From Candidatus Rokuibacteriota bacterium (GTDB lineage Bacteria; Methylomirabilota; Methylomirabilia; Rokubacteriales; CSP1-6): a DNA stretch of 36,732 bases. This document shows positions 9,161-17,521 of the stretch, piece by piece. Position 1 is the stretch's first letter. Every line of letters starts with the position of its first letter. The stretch covers positions 1 to 36,732 of the forward strand of contig JACQWC010000210.1 in assembly GCA_016209635.1 (NCBI GenBank). Direction: 5' to 3'. The position numbers were made by a program, and so were the translations under genes. The notes below the pieces were generated by a model, which saw only the letters and a list, made by a program, of their open reading frames with translations, was not told the origin of the DNA and did not search any database.

Positions 9161-10801
9161 GTGACGCACAACATGATCGACTACGCGAGCACTTACCGGG
9201 ATTTTCGGCTCTCGATCCCCCAGCGCTTCAACTGGGCGTTCGACACCTTCGACGGCTGGGCGCGCGACCCCGCGAAGCTGGCGCTGCTCTGGGTGTCGGC
9301 CGACGGCCAGCCCCGACGCTTCACCTACGCCGAACTCGCCGACCGCTCGCGGCGCTTCGCCAACGTGCTGGCGGGCCTCGGCGTCGAGCCGGGCGCCCGG
9401 GTGTTCATCATGCTTCCCCGCGTGTACCAGTGGTGGGAGATCGTCCTCGGCTGCATCCGCGCGCGAGCCGTCTCCGTCCCCGGGACCACCCTCCTCACGA
9501 CCAAGGACATCCAGTACCGGCTGACGGCGGCCGAGGCCTCGGTGGTCATCACCGACGAGGAGAATCAGTCGAAGATCGACCGCGTCCTCGCCGAGTGTCC
9601 GTCCGTCAGGCGCCTGATCGTGGTGGGGCGGGGCGGCGACGCGTGGCAGGAGTACGAACCCCTCATGGCGCGGGCGTCGGGGGAGGTCCCGCACCCCGGA
9701 AACCCGAGCGGCGACCCGATGATGATCTACTTCACGTCGGGGACGACCGGCTACCCCAAGATGGTGCTCCACACCCACGCCTCGTACCCGATCGGCCACA
9801 TCGTCACCGGCAAGTTCTGGCTCGACAACGGGCCCGACGACCTGCACTGGACGATCTCCGACACGGGGTGGGCGCAGGCGGCGTGGACGTGCTTGTTCGC
9901 GCCCTGGAACATGGGCGCCGCGCTCTTCGTCTGGGACGGCCGCGGCAAGAGGTTCGAGCCCGAGGCAGCCCTCGCGATGTTCGAGCGGTTCCCGATCACG
10001 ACGTTCTTCGCCCCCCCCACCGCCTACCGCATGCTCGTCCAGGAGCCGTTGCGGAAGTACCGGTTCCCCGCCCTGCGTCACTGTCTCGGCGCCGGCGAGG
10101 CGGTGAACCCCGAGGTGATCGAGGCCTGGCGCGAGGGCACGGGCCACCACATCTACGAGGGGTACGGCCAGACCGAGACCGTCCTCGTCGCGGGCACCTT
10201 CCCCGCCACGCCCTGGAAGCCCGGCTCGATGGGACCGGCAGCCCCCGGCCACCGGCTGGCGATCGTGGACGAGAGCGGACGGGAGCTGCCCCGCGGCACG
10301 GAGGGCGACCTCGCGATCCAGGTCGTGCCCGAGCGCCCGGTGGGGATGTTCCGCGAGTACTGGCGGAATCCCGAGGCGACGGCCCGGTGCCACCGCGACC
10401 AGTGGTACGTCACCGGCGACCGCGCCTCGATGGACGCGGACGGCTACCTCTGGTTCGTCGGCCGTGCGGACGACGTCATCAACAGCGCGTCCTATCGCAT
10501 CGGCCCCTTCGAGGTGGAGTCGGCGCTGGTCGAGCATCCCGCAGTCGCCGAGGCGGCCGTCATCGGGAAGCCCGACCCGCTGCGCGGGGAGATCGTGAAG
10601 GCGTTCGTGGTGCTGGCGCCCGGCCGGGCGGCCTCCGACACGCTCGCCCGAGAGCTCCAGGAGCATGTGAAGACGGTGACCGCGCCCTACAAGTACCCGC
10701 GCGAGATCGAGTTCGTCCCGGACCTCCCGAAGACCATCTCCGGCAAGATCATGCGGAGGGAGTTGCGCGAGCTAGAGCGCCAGCGGACGCCGCGCGCGTG
10801 A
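9161..10801 (+). CDS. AMP-forming acyl-CoA synthetase (medium-chain acyl-CoA / aryl-CoA ligase-like)
   Basis: MIYFTSGTTGYPKMVLHTHASY, YEGYGQTETV, WYVTGDRASMDADGYLWFVGRADDVI, SGKIMRREL; GTG start preceded by aggaggg. Confidence 0.9.
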   Translation: MTHNMIDYASTYRDFRLSIPQRFNWAFDTFDGWARDPAKLALLWVSADGQPRRFTYAELADRSRRFANVLAGLGVEPGARVFIMLPRVYQWWEIVLGCIRARAVSVPGTTLLTTKDIQYRLTAAEASVVITDEENQSKIDRVLAECPSVRRLIVVGRGGDAWQEYEPLMARASGEVPHPGNPSGDPMMIYFTSGTTGYPKMVLHTHASYPIGHIVTGKFWLDNGPDDLHWTISDTGWAQAAWTCLFAPWNMGAALFVWDGRGKRFEPEAALAMFERFPITTFFAPPTAYRMLVQEPLRKYRFPALRHCLGAGEAVNPEVIEAWREGTGHHIYEGYGQTETVLVAGTFPATPWKPGSMGPAAPGHRLAIVDESGRELPRGTEGDLAIQVVPERPVGMFREYWRNPEATARCHRDQWYVTGDRASMDADGYLWFVGRADDVINSASYRIGPFEVESALVEHPAVAEAAVIGKPDPLRGEIVKAFVVLAPGRAASDTLARELQEHVKTVTAPYKYPREIEFVPDLPKTISGKIMRRELRELERQRTPRA

Positions 10802-11460
10802 ACGCGCCTGCCCGCGCCGCGGCCGCGATCCTCCTCGGGGCCGCCGGCCTCGGGCTCTCGAGCCAGTCCGCGGGGGCCGAGCCGGCGCGGTTCAGGATCG
10901 AGCCCGGGGCGAGCGAGATCACCTTCAAGGCGACCTCCCGGCTCATGAACGCCGACGGGAGGTTCCACCGCTTCTCGGGCGAGGTGGTCGTGGACCCGGA
11001 CGATCTCGCGACGGCGCGCGTCACGCTGGTCATCGACGCCGCCTCCATCGACACGGACATCGCCCGGCGGGACAGCCACCTGCGCAGCGAGGACTTCTTC
11101 CACGTCGAGCGCTACCCGACGATCACCTTCGAGAGCGTCCGCATCGAGCCGCGCCGGAGCGGCGGCACGCCACCCACCGATTCACTCAGGCGCGCCTCGG
11201 GCGTCGGACGCCCTGCGGCTTCGCACTCCCACGCCGGCCTCGCGGTACCCGTGACCATCATCGGCCGCCTCACCCTGCGCGGGGTGACGCGCGAGATCGC
11301 GGTCCCGGTGGAGGTCCGGCTGACCGACGGCGCCCTCGTCGCGCGGGGCGAGCTCTCGCTCAAGCGCTCGGACTACGCGATCACCTACCAGTCGTTCCTC
11401 AACCCCATCGCCGACGTCGTGCGCGTCGCCTTCACGTTCCGCGGCCGCGCCGGGCTATAA
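10798..11460 (+). CDS. YceI-family periplasmic protein with an internal extra segment
   Basis: FRIEPGASEITFKATSRLMNADGRFHRFSGEVVVDPDD...SHLRSEDFFHVERYPTITFES...GRLTLRGVTREIAVPVEV; signal-like N-terminus. Confidence 0.85.
   Translation: MNAPARAAAAILLGAAGLGLSSQSAGAEPARFRIEPGASEITFKATSRLMNADGRFHRFSGEVVVDPDDLATARVTLVIDAASIDTDIARRDSHLRSEDFFHVERYPTITFESVRIEPRRSGGTPPTDSLRRASGVGRPAASHSHAGLAVPVTIIGRLTLRGVTREIAVPVEVRLTDGALVARGELSLKRSDYAITYQSFLNPIADVVRVAFTFRGRAGL
11146..11251. repeat. Diverged relative of the 25583-25780 tandem repeat, in-frame inside the YceI-like gene
   Basis: gagccgcgccggagcggcggcacgccacccac vs repeat gagccacgccgtgccgacagcacgccacccac (26/32 by hand) and gccggcctcgcggtacccg vs gcggcctcacggtacccg at the far end; contains hairpin gggcgt-cgg-acgccc (11199-11213). 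Confidence 0.5.
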
Positions 11461-11461
11461 T
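11431..11461 (+). promoter_or_regulatory. Possible sigma70-type promoter (ttcacg - N19 - tataat) overlapping the YceI stop codon
   Basis: Perfect TATAAT at 11456-11461 in a GC-rich context, 37 nt before the acyl-CoA dehydrogenase start; -35 is weak. Confidence 0.35.
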
Positions 11462-11497
11462 TCGGGCCTCATGAGCGCGACCCGCGGGTAGCCGCCG

Positions 11498-12652
11498 ATG
11501 GCCCGTCTCTTCACGGACGAGCACGACATGCTCCGCAAGGCCATCCGCGCCTTCGTCGAGAAGGAGGTCACGCCGCACGTGCAGGCGTGGGAGGAGGCCG
11601 GGCGGATCCCCCGCTCGTTCTGGCGCCGGCTCGGTGAGCTGGGCTTCCTCGGGGTCGACTTCCCGCAGGAGTACGGCGGCGGGGGCGGCGACTTCGTCTC
11701 GAGCGTCGTGCTGGGCGAGGAGCTGGCCCGCTGCCGCTCGGGCGGCGTGGCCTTCAGCGTGCTCGTGCACACGGACATGTCGTCGCCCTGGCTCGTCCGG
11801 TTCGGGACCGAGGCGCAGAAGCGGCAGTACCTCCCGGGGATCCTCCGGGGCGAGACCGTGTGCGCCCTCGGCATCACCGAGCCGGGGACGGGCTCGGACA
11901 TGGCGGCGCTCGCGACGCGCGCCGTCCGCGACGCCGACCACTACCGGCTCACCGGCAGCAAGATCTTCATCACCAACGGCGTGTACGGCGACCTCTACTT
12001 CGTCGCCGCGCGGACCGGCTCCGCCCCGGCCGACCGCCGGCACGCGGGGATCTCGATGTTCCTGGTCGAGCGCGGTCTGCCGGGCTTCCAGGTCTCGCGG
12101 AAGCTCGACAAGATGGGCATGCGGGCCTCCGACACCGCGGAGCTCGCCTTCCAGGACTGCCCCGTCCCGGCCGCGAACCTCCTCGGCGTGGAGGGGCGCG
12201 GCTTCCAGCAGCTCGCCTCCGGGCTCCAGCGCGAGCGCCTGATGGCCGCCGTCCTGGCCGTCTCGGGCGCCGACCAGGCGCTGGAGGACACGATGGCCTA
12301 CCTCCGGCAGCGCACGGCGTTCGGCGAGCCGCTGGCCACGCTCCAGGCGCTCCGCCACCGCGTCGCCGACCTCGCCACCGAGCTCGAGGCCGCGCGCCGG
12401 CTCGTCTACCACGCGGTCGAGCTGTACGCGTCGGGCGCCGAGTGCGTGCGGGAGGTCTCGATGGCCAAGCTCTTCGCCACCGAGGCGGCGAACCGGGTCG
12501 CCTACCACGCCGTCCAGCTCCACGGCGGCTACGGCTACATGCGCGAGTTCCCGGTGGAGGGTTTCTTCCGCGACGTCCGCCTCTACCCCATCGCGTCCGG
12601 GAGCTCGGAGATCATGCGCGAGATCATCGCCAAGCGGCTGCCCCTGCAGTGA
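11498..12652 (+). CDS. Acyl-CoA dehydrogenase
   Basis: FPQEYGGGGGDF, GITEPGTGSDMAAL, ITNGVYGD, LHGGYGYMREFPVEGFFRDVRLYPIASGSSEIMREIIAKRL. Confidence 0.95.
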   Translation: MARLFTDEHDMLRKAIRAFVEKEVTPHVQAWEEAGRIPRSFWRRLGELGFLGVDFPQEYGGGGGDFVSSVVLGEELARCRSGGVAFSVLVHTDMSSPWLVRFGTEAQKRQYLPGILRGETVCALGITEPGTGSDMAALATRAVRDADHYRLTGSKIFITNGVYGDLYFVAARTGSAPADRRHAGISMFLVERGLPGFQVSRKLDKMGMRASDTAELAFQDCPVPAANLLGVEGRGFQQLASGLQRERLMAAVLAVSGADQALEDTMAYLRQRTAFGEPLATLQALRHRVADLATELEAARRLVYHAVELYASGAECVREVSMAKLFATEAANRVAYHAVQLHGGYGYMREFPVEGFFRDVRLYPIASGSSEIMREIIAKRLPLQ

Positions 12653-12675
12653 ACGCCCAGGACAGGAGGACGGTG

Positions 12676-13713
12676 ATGGCGAACCCGAGACGGGACTTCC
12701 TCAAGGCGGCCGGCGCGGCCGGCACCGGAGCGCTCGCGTTCCCGAGCGTCGCCCGCGCCCAGCAGGTCCACCGGTGGAAGGCGCAATCGCTCTGGAGCGC
12801 CCAGGAGCTGACCTTCAAGATCTTCCAGGAGTTCTGCGAGAGGGTGAAGAAGCTCACCGGCGGGCGCCTGGAGATCACGCCCTTCTCGGCGGGCGCGGTG
12901 ACGGGCGTCTTCGAGACGCTGGACGCGGTCAGCGCCGGCGTGCTGCAGGCGCAGTCCTCGTGGCCCGGCTACTGGACCGGCAAGGAGCCGGGACTCGCCG
13001 TCATCAGCGACTTCGTCTTCGGCTACAGCCATCCGTGGCAGCACGACGCGTGGTTCCACTACAAGGGCGGGCTCCAGATGCTGCAGGAGGCGTACGGCAA
13101 GTTCAACCTCCACGTCGTCGGCGTGGGCTGGTGGGGCGTCGAGTCGATTCCCTCGAAGAAGCCCATCCGGAGCATGGCCGACTTCAAGGGCGTGAAGTTC
13201 CGCTCCCCGCAGGGCATGACGGCGGAGATCCTCGCGAAGCTCGGCGCCTCGGTGGTCGTGCTCCCCGGCGGCGAGGTGTACTCGGCGCTCGACAAGGGCG
13301 TCGTCGACGCCGCCGACTGGGCGACGATCTCGATGAACCAGCGCATGGGGTTCCACGAGGTCGCCAAGTACCCGATCTACCCCGGCTTCCACTCGATGCC
13401 GATCCAGGACTTCGCCGTCAACGGCGCCGCCTGGAAGGCCCTCCCCGACGACATCAAGGTGATCCTCGACAGCGCCGTCCGCGAGTGGGCGTGGGACCAG
13501 GTCGAGCGGGTCGCCCTCGACGACATCCGGGTCGTCGCCGAGCTCAGGCAGAAGGGCGGCGTGACGTTCGTGTCCTGGAGTGACGACGAGCTGCGGAAGA
13601 TCCGCGCCCTCGCCCAGGCCACATGGGACGACTGGGCGAAGAAGAGCCCGCTCGCCAAGCGCGCTGTCGACTCTCAAAAGGGCTGGCTCCGGGAGCTGGG
13701 GTTGCTCGGCTAG
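12676..13713 (+). CDS. TRAP transporter substrate-binding protein DctP-type
   Basis: Tat-like leader MANPRRDFLKAAGAAGTGALAFPSVARAQQ; ITPFSAGAVTGVFETLDAVSAGVLQ; GVESIPSKKPIRSMADFKGVKFR. Confidence 0.92.
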   Translation: MANPRRDFLKAAGAAGTGALAFPSVARAQQVHRWKAQSLWSAQELTFKIFQEFCERVKKLTGGRLEITPFSAGAVTGVFETLDAVSAGVLQAQSSWPGYWTGKEPGLAVISDFVFGYSHPWQHDAWFHYKGGLQMLQEAYGKFNLHVVGVGWWGVESIPSKKPIRSMADFKGVKFRSPQGMTAEILAKLGASVVVLPGGEVYSALDKGVVDAADWATISMNQRMGFHEVAKYPIYPGFHSMPIQDFAVNGAAWKALPDDIKVILDSAVREWAWDQVERVALDDIRVVAELRQKGGVTFVSWSDDELRKIRALAQATWDDWAKKSPLAKRAVDSQKGWLRELGLLG

Positions 13714-13716
13714 CCC

Positions 13717-13784
13717 CGGCCTGCGGGGCCCCTCGTCGACCACGCCGACAACTACAACGGGTCTCCGAGGGGCCCCACAGGCCG
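13717..13784. repeat. Long inverted repeat (19-bp stem with one mismatch, 30-nt loop) between dctP and dctQ
   Basis: Left arm 13717-13735 cggcctgcggggcccctcg, right arm 13766-13784 cgaggggccccacaggccg. Confidence 0.8.
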
Positions 13785-13819
13785 CGACTCCCCGTCAACC
13801 CCGGCTCCGGGAGGTCGAG

Positions 13820-14320
13820 ATGGAGCGCGTTCTGCGAGTGATCGACAGCCTGAACGACTGGTGCGGCCGGCTGGTCGGCTTCCAGATCCTGTTCGTCGCG
13901 GTCGTCATCCTCTACGAGGTCGTCCTCCGGGCCGGCTTCAACGCCCCCACTCTCTGGGCGAACGAGACGATGATCTACGTCACCGCGGTCGCCTACCTGC
14001 TCGGCGGCGGCTACGCGCTGCTCCACCGTCGCCACGTGAGCGTCGACGTCGTCTACGCGCGGTTCTCGCCGCGGACGCGGGCGCGGCTCGACGTCGCCAC
14101 GCTCGCGTTCCTCGTCCTCTACCTCGCGGCCCTCGGCTGGGCGGGGGGCCGGTTCGCCTGGGACTCGATCGGGGTCGGCGAGACCACCGGGACGCCCTGG
14201 AACCCCCCCATCTGGCCCGTGAAGCTCGCGATCCCGATCGCCGCGGCGCTGGTCCTCCTCCAGGGCATCGCGAACGTCGTCCGTGACGTGACGGCGGCGC
14301 GGCGGGACCCCGGCGCATGA
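13820..14320 (+). CDS. TRAP transporter small permease DctQ-type
   Basis: MERVLRVIDSLNDWCGRLVGFQILFVAVVILYEVVLR...LWANETMIYVTAVAYLLGGGYALLHRRHVSVDVVY; four hydrophobic segments, between DctP and DctM. Confidence 0.88.
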   Translation: MERVLRVIDSLNDWCGRLVGFQILFVAVVILYEVVLRAGFNAPTLWANETMIYVTAVAYLLGGGYALLHRRHVSVDVVYARFSPRTRARLDVATLAFLVLYLAALGWAGGRFAWDSIGVGETTGTPWNPPIWPVKLAIPIAAALVLLQGIANVVRDVTAARRDPGA

Positions 14321-15633
14321 GCATCGAGTGGATCACCCTCCTGATGCTCGCGGGCTTCATGACGATCCTCGCCGCGGGGCTGCCGCTCGCCTTCGCGACC
14401 GGCGCCGTCGCCGTGATCTTCGCGCTCTCGCTCTTCGGCGTCGACAGCCTCAACCTGATCGTGAGCCGCGTCTTCACGCTCATGGGGAACTACGTGCTCG
14501 TGTCGGTGCCGCTCTTCATCCTCATGGCGTGCATCCTCGAGCGCGCCGGCGTCGCCGAGGACCTCTTCCAGGCGGTCCATGTGTGGTCGGGGCGCGTCCG
14601 GGGCGGCCTCGCCGTCACGGTCATCGTCTCCTGCGCGATCATGGCGGCGATGGTGGGGGTCATCGGCGCCGAGGTCGTCACGATGGGGGTCGTCGCGCTC
14701 CCGGCGATGCTGAACCGCAAGTACGACAAGGACCTGGCGCTCGGCGCGATCTGCGCGGGCGGCGGCCTCGCCACGCTGATCCCGCCGAGCGTCGTCTTCA
14801 TCATGTACGGACTCACCGCGGGCGTCTCCGTCGGCCAGCTCTACATGGCGGGCGTGGTGCCGGGGCTCCTCCTGGCCGGGCTCTACATCGCCTACATCAC
14901 GACCCGCTGCTACCTCCGGCCGCACCTGGCGCCCGCGGCCAGCGAGGAGGAGCGGAACATCCCGCTCGTGGCCAAGCTCGGGCTCCTGCGGGGGCTGATC
15001 CTGCCCGCGCTGGTCGCCTTCGGCGTGCTTGGCTCGCTCTACGCCGGCCTCGCCACCCCGACCGAGGCGGCGGGCGTCGGCTGCCTGGGCGCGTTCGTCG
15101 CGGCCGCCGTCAACCGGCGGCTCACGTGGGAGAACGTGAGCCGGGCGGTGGCCGACACGACCAAGGTCACGTGCATGCTCTACTGGCTCTTCTTCGGCGC
15201 CTCGACGCTCATCGGCGTCTACACGCTCGCGGGCGGCACGAACTTCATGAAGCAGACGATCACGGCGCTCCCGATCGGGCCGTGGGGCATCCTCATCCTC
15301 ATGCAGATCGTCTGGGTCATCCTGGGCTGCCTCATCGACTGGATCGGCATTCTGCTCCTGACGGCCCCGATCTTCGTCCCCATCATCGAGAGCCTCGGCT
15401 TCAACAGCGTGTGGTTCGGCGTCCTCTTCTGCATGAACATGCAGATCTCGTACGTGTCGCCGCCGTTCGGTCCGGCGGTCTTTTACCTGAAGGGCGTCAC
15501 CCCGCCCGACATCAGCATCGGCGACATCTTCCACTCGATCTGGCCGTTCCTCGGCCTCCAAGTGATCGCGCTGGCGGCCGTGATGGCGTTCCCCCGGCTC
15601 GCGCTCTGGCTCCCGAGCCTGATGATCAAGTGA
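14317..15633 (+). CDS. TRAP transporter large permease DctM-type
   Basis: GLPLAFATGAVAVIFAL...IPPSVVFIMYGLTAGVSVGQLYMAGVVPGLLLAGLY...YVSPPFGPAVFYLKGV. Confidence 0.93.
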   Translation: MSIEWITLLMLAGFMTILAAGLPLAFATGAVAVIFALSLFGVDSLNLIVSRVFTLMGNYVLVSVPLFILMACILERAGVAEDLFQAVHVWSGRVRGGLAVTVIVSCAIMAAMVGVIGAEVVTMGVVALPAMLNRKYDKDLALGAICAGGGLATLIPPSVVFIMYGLTAGVSVGQLYMAGVVPGLLLAGLYIAYITTRCYLRPHLAPAASEEERNIPLVAKLGLLRGLILPALVAFGVLGSLYAGLATPTEAAGVGCLGAFVAAAVNRRLTWENVSRAVADTTKVTCMLYWLFFGASTLIGVYTLAGGTNFMKQTITALPIGPWGILILMQIVWVILGCLIDWIGILLLTAPIFVPIIESLGFNSVWFGVLFCMNMQISYVSPPFGPAVFYLKGVTPPDISIGDIFHSIWPFLGLQVIALAAVMAFPRLALWLPSLMIK

Positions 15634-15720
15634 TGGCGACGCCGGCACGTCCCTGTCCGAGGCCACCCACGCCGGTTCCGGCCTCGCGATCCGCGTTCCC
15701 ATGACGCTGCCCCCGACGCC

Positions 15721-17496
15721 ATGACCGGCGGCGAGGTGCTCGACGTGATGGCGGTGCGGGCGTCCGGCGACCCGGAGGCGGCGGTGCTGCGGGGACTCGC
15801 GCCCGACGGCGTCGACGACGTCGCGTGCGACATCCTGGTGGTCGGCGGCGGGACGGGGGGTATCGCCGCCGCTCTGGCCGCGGCGCGCGCCGGACGGCGC
15901 GTCTGCCTCCTCGAGGAGACCGATTGGATCGGCGGCCAGCTCACGGCCCAGGGCGTCTCGGCGCTCGACGAGCACGAGCATATCGAGCGCTTCGGCGGCA
16001 CCCGCTCCTACTACGCGCTGCGCGAAGCGATCAGGACCCACTATCGTCGCCTGTCGCCGACGCTCGCTGCGGCGGCCCATCCGAACCCGGGAAACTGCTG
16101 GGTGACGCGGCTGGCGTTCGAGCCCCAGGTGGCGCTGGCGGTTCTCGAGGGGATGGCCCGCCCGTTCGTCGAATCGGGCCGACTCCGCATCGACCGCCGG
16201 ACGAAGGCGTGGAGCGCGGACGTCGCGGGCGATCGGATCCGGACGGTGCTCGCCGTTCACCTCGACCATCGGCGCTGGACGTCATTCCGGCCGCGGATCG
16301 TCATCGACGCCACCGAGCTGGGCGATGTGCTGCCGCTGGTCGGCGCCGAGTACGTGGTCGGCGCGGAGTCCAAAGCCGAGACCGGCGAGCCGCACGCCCA
16401 GCCCGTCGAGCCCAAGACCCACTGCGTGCAGAGCTTCACCTATACGTTCGTCCTCGAGAACACCGGCCCCGGCCACTCGCACGTGATCCCGAGGCCGGAA
16501 AGGTACGAGCACTACCGCGACACGCAGCCGTACTCGCTCCGCATCCACGTCCACGGCGGGGAGATCTACGGTGAGGAGACGCGGTGGCTCGAGTACCAGG
16601 TGCTCGACCGGGCGCCGGCGACCAAGGGGAGTCTCTGGACCTATCGGCGGCTGATCGATCGGCAGAACTTCCCGGCCGGGCCTCCGAACGACATCAGCAT
16701 GATCAACTGGCCGGGGAACGATTACCGTGACGAGCGCATCCTCGACCGGTCGCCGGTCGACCAGGCGGGCGCCCTCCAGGACGCCAAACGCGTGAGCCTC
16801 GGGTTCCTCCACTGGCTCCAGACGGAGGCGCCCCGCCCGGGACATCCGCCCGGCTTCCCCGAGTTCAAGCCGCGACCCGACCTCTTCGGGACGGACGACG
16901 CGCTCGGGAAGTACCCGTACATCCGCGAGTGCCGGCGTCTCCGGTCGCTGAGGCCAGTGCTCGAGCACGAGGTGTCCGCGGACGATCAGGAGGGCGCGCG
17001 CGCCGAGCATTTCTCCGATTCCGTCGGGGTGGGCTGGTATCCGATCGACATCCATCGGGCGGGCGCCGAGGACGTCGGTGCCTCGTGCCGCACGAAGCCT
17101 TTTCAGCTCCCGCTGGGCGCGCTGATCCCCATCCGAATCCGGAACCTCCTGGCGGGCGCGAAGAATCTCGGCACCACGCATATCACCAACGGCTGCTACC
17201 GGCTCCATCCCGTCGAGTGGAACACCGGTGAGGCGGCGGGAGCCCTCGCCGCGTTCGCCCTCGATGTCGCGCGCGATCCCATCGAGATCCGCGCGGACGG
17301 CCGCCTGCTTCGCGACTTGCAGCGCCGCCTGGTGGCCGCGGGGGTGCCCCTCTACTGGTTCGTGGACGTGGGCGTGGACCACCCCGTGTTCGCCGCGCTG
17401 CAGATGGCGGCGCTCACGGGCGAGATCGACGGATCCCCCGAGAGCCTGGAGGCAGCGGCGCTGCCCGCGGCCGTCCGGCGCCGATTCGGGGTGTGA
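15721..17496 (+). CDS. FAD-dependent oxidoreductase (FAD_oxidored family)
   Basis: CDILVVGGGTGGIAAALAAARAGRRVCLLEETDWIGGQLTAQGVSALDEH; LAGAKNLGTTHITNGCYRLHPVEWNTGEAAGALAAFAL. Confidence 0.85.
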   Translation: MTGGEVLDVMAVRASGDPEAAVLRGLAPDGVDDVACDILVVGGGTGGIAAALAAARAGRRVCLLEETDWIGGQLTAQGVSALDEHEHIERFGGTRSYYALREAIRTHYRRLSPTLAAAAHPNPGNCWVTRLAFEPQVALAVLEGMARPFVESGRLRIDRRTKAWSADVAGDRIRTVLAVHLDHRRWTSFRPRIVIDATELGDVLPLVGAEYVVGAESKAETGEPHAQPVEPKTHCVQSFTYTFVLENTGPGHSHVIPRPERYEHYRDTQPYSLRIHVHGGEIYGEETRWLEYQVLDRAPATKGSLWTYRRLIDRQNFPAGPPNDISMINWPGNDYRDERILDRSPVDQAGALQDAKRVSLGFLHWLQTEAPRPGHPPGFPEFKPRPDLFGTDDALGKYPYIRECRRLRSLRPVLEHEVSADDQEGARAEHFSDSVGVGWYPIDIHRAGAEDVGASCRTKPFQLPLGALIPIRIRNLLAGAKNLGTTHITNGCYRLHPVEWNTGEAAGALAAFALDVARDPIEIRADGRLLRDLQRRLVAAGVPLYWFVDVGVDHPVFAALQMAALTGEIDGSPESLEAAALPAAVRRRFGV

Positions 17497-17521
17497 TGCG
17501 ACCTCATCGCGGAGCACGAGC

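Noticed and set aside
8977-10666. N-terminal ~560 residues of the 1330-aa minus ORF (6674-10666)
   Set aside because: Antisense to the acyl-CoA synthetase and low complexity; the real protein starts at about 8974 (or 9088).
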